Shown: positions 63,822 through 64,000 of the stretch, one piece after another
Numbering within the stretch: position 1 is the first letter of the stretch
Layout: each line of letters opens with the position of its first letter
Source of the DNA: Cytophagales bacterium
GTDB taxonomy: Bacteria; Bacteroidota; Bacteroidia; Cytophagales; Spirosomataceae
Length of the DNA: 64,000 nucleotides
Assembly: GCA_013298025.1 (NCBI GenBank)
Contig: JAAFJE010000007.1
Coordinates: forward strand, 156,719 to 220,718
Reading direction: 5' to 3'
Program-made: the position numbers and the translations under genes
Notes under the pieces: model-generated
What the model was told of the DNA's origin: nothing
The model's input: only the letters and a program-made list of their open reading frames with translations
Database searches by the model: none

Positions 63822-64000
63822 TTTGAAGATTTGGTAATTTGAAAATGTAAAAACTTAAAAGGTTCAAGATTTTCAAATTATCAAATTTTCAAATTCACCA
63901 CCTCCTCATTTTCAAATCTTCAAATCACCAAATTTTCAAATTCACCACCTCCTCATTTTCAAATCTTCAAATCACCAAATTTTCAAATTCACCACCTCCT
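63822..64000. repeat. 47-bp tandem repeats built of ATTTGAAA-like octamers, running off the edge
   Basis: Two exact 47-bp copies lie at 63907-63953 and 63954-64000, and a third, partial copy precedes them at 63874-63906. Each reads CATTTTCAAATCTTCAAATC and ends ...TTCACCACCTCCT. Before them 63822-63850 holds the same octamer in opposite sense (ATTTGAAA, ATTTGAAG, ATTTGGTA), so the start and end can pair. The array continues beyond the window. Confidence 0.85.

Noticed and set aside
1..64000. rRNA, tRNA and intact transposase genes
   Set aside because: None recognised by reading the spacers; a run of tRNAscan-SE and Infernal would settle small RNAs.

Overview
The window looks like a chromosomal segment of a Bacteroidota bacterium, most likely order Cytophagales (Flectobacillus/Arcicella/Emticicia/Runella-like). 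The lineage call is an inference from gene content. Supporting features are TonB-dependent receptors with STN and carboxypeptidase-regulatory N-termini, an ECF sigma/FecR pair of the Bacteroidota type, two DUF2911 proteins, a GH97 enzyme, a GMC oxidoreductase paired with a gluconate-dehydrogenase subunit 3, a lycopene cyclase, promoters with the -7 box TAnnTTTG (best at metK), and starts that mostly lack a Shine-Dalgarno sequence. No rRNA, tRNA, CRISPR array or intact insertion sequence was recognised.

Layout. 0-12 kb: the end of a secreted lipoprotein, an unknown 248-aa protein, a 21/42-bp repeat array, then a malate block on the minus strand (malic enzyme fused to a phosphotransacetylase domain, DctA symporter, AEC transporter), then TonB receptor, FecR and ECF sigma. 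11.8-20.3 kb: a secreted purple-acid-phosphatase-like enzyme, an Oar-like TonB receptor, and a three-gene minus-strand operon NamZ-like muramidase / SGNH protein / MBOAT acyltransferase that points to cell-wall or polysaccharide acetylation. 20.4-32.9 kb: a LolC/E-type permease, a pirin-like protein overlapping an unknown gene, an intradiol-dioxygenase-like lipoprotein, a LytS/LytR pair with a hairpin-rich leader, CorA, a SelW-like CxxC protein, an SdiA-regulated-type lipoprotein, DUF2911, a TlpA-DUF3738 fusion, a single-domain response regulator, a PhnP-like hydrolase and DUF502. 33-35.3 kb: FMN-binding glutamate synthase-like protein and a Crp/Fnr regulator.

35.4-41.5 kb is an accessory region: an orphan N6-adenine DNA methyltransferase, an ABC-F protein (probably housekeeping) and a visibly AT-rich two-gene module of an ABC/OLD-type AAA ATPase plus a TOPRIM-like DUF4276-type protein. 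This is the best candidate for an antiviral system here. 41.7-53 kb holds a secreted M1 peptidase, the GMC/subunit 3 dehydrogenase pair, a second DUF2911 protein, a GH97 glycosidase, an SPFH protein with a 60-aa ribbon-helix-helix partner, an OmpA lipoprotein and a TPR protein. 53.3-57.4 kb holds a second unusual pair: a bacterial Roco protein (LRR-Roc-COR) followed on the same strand by an AlbA_2/RecG-like ATPase. The end carries OsmC, an outer-membrane barrel protein, lipoyl synthase, a 25-bp-arm palindrome, a Fic protein behind a perfect terminator, lycopene cyclase, metK, and an array of 47-bp repeats running off the edge.
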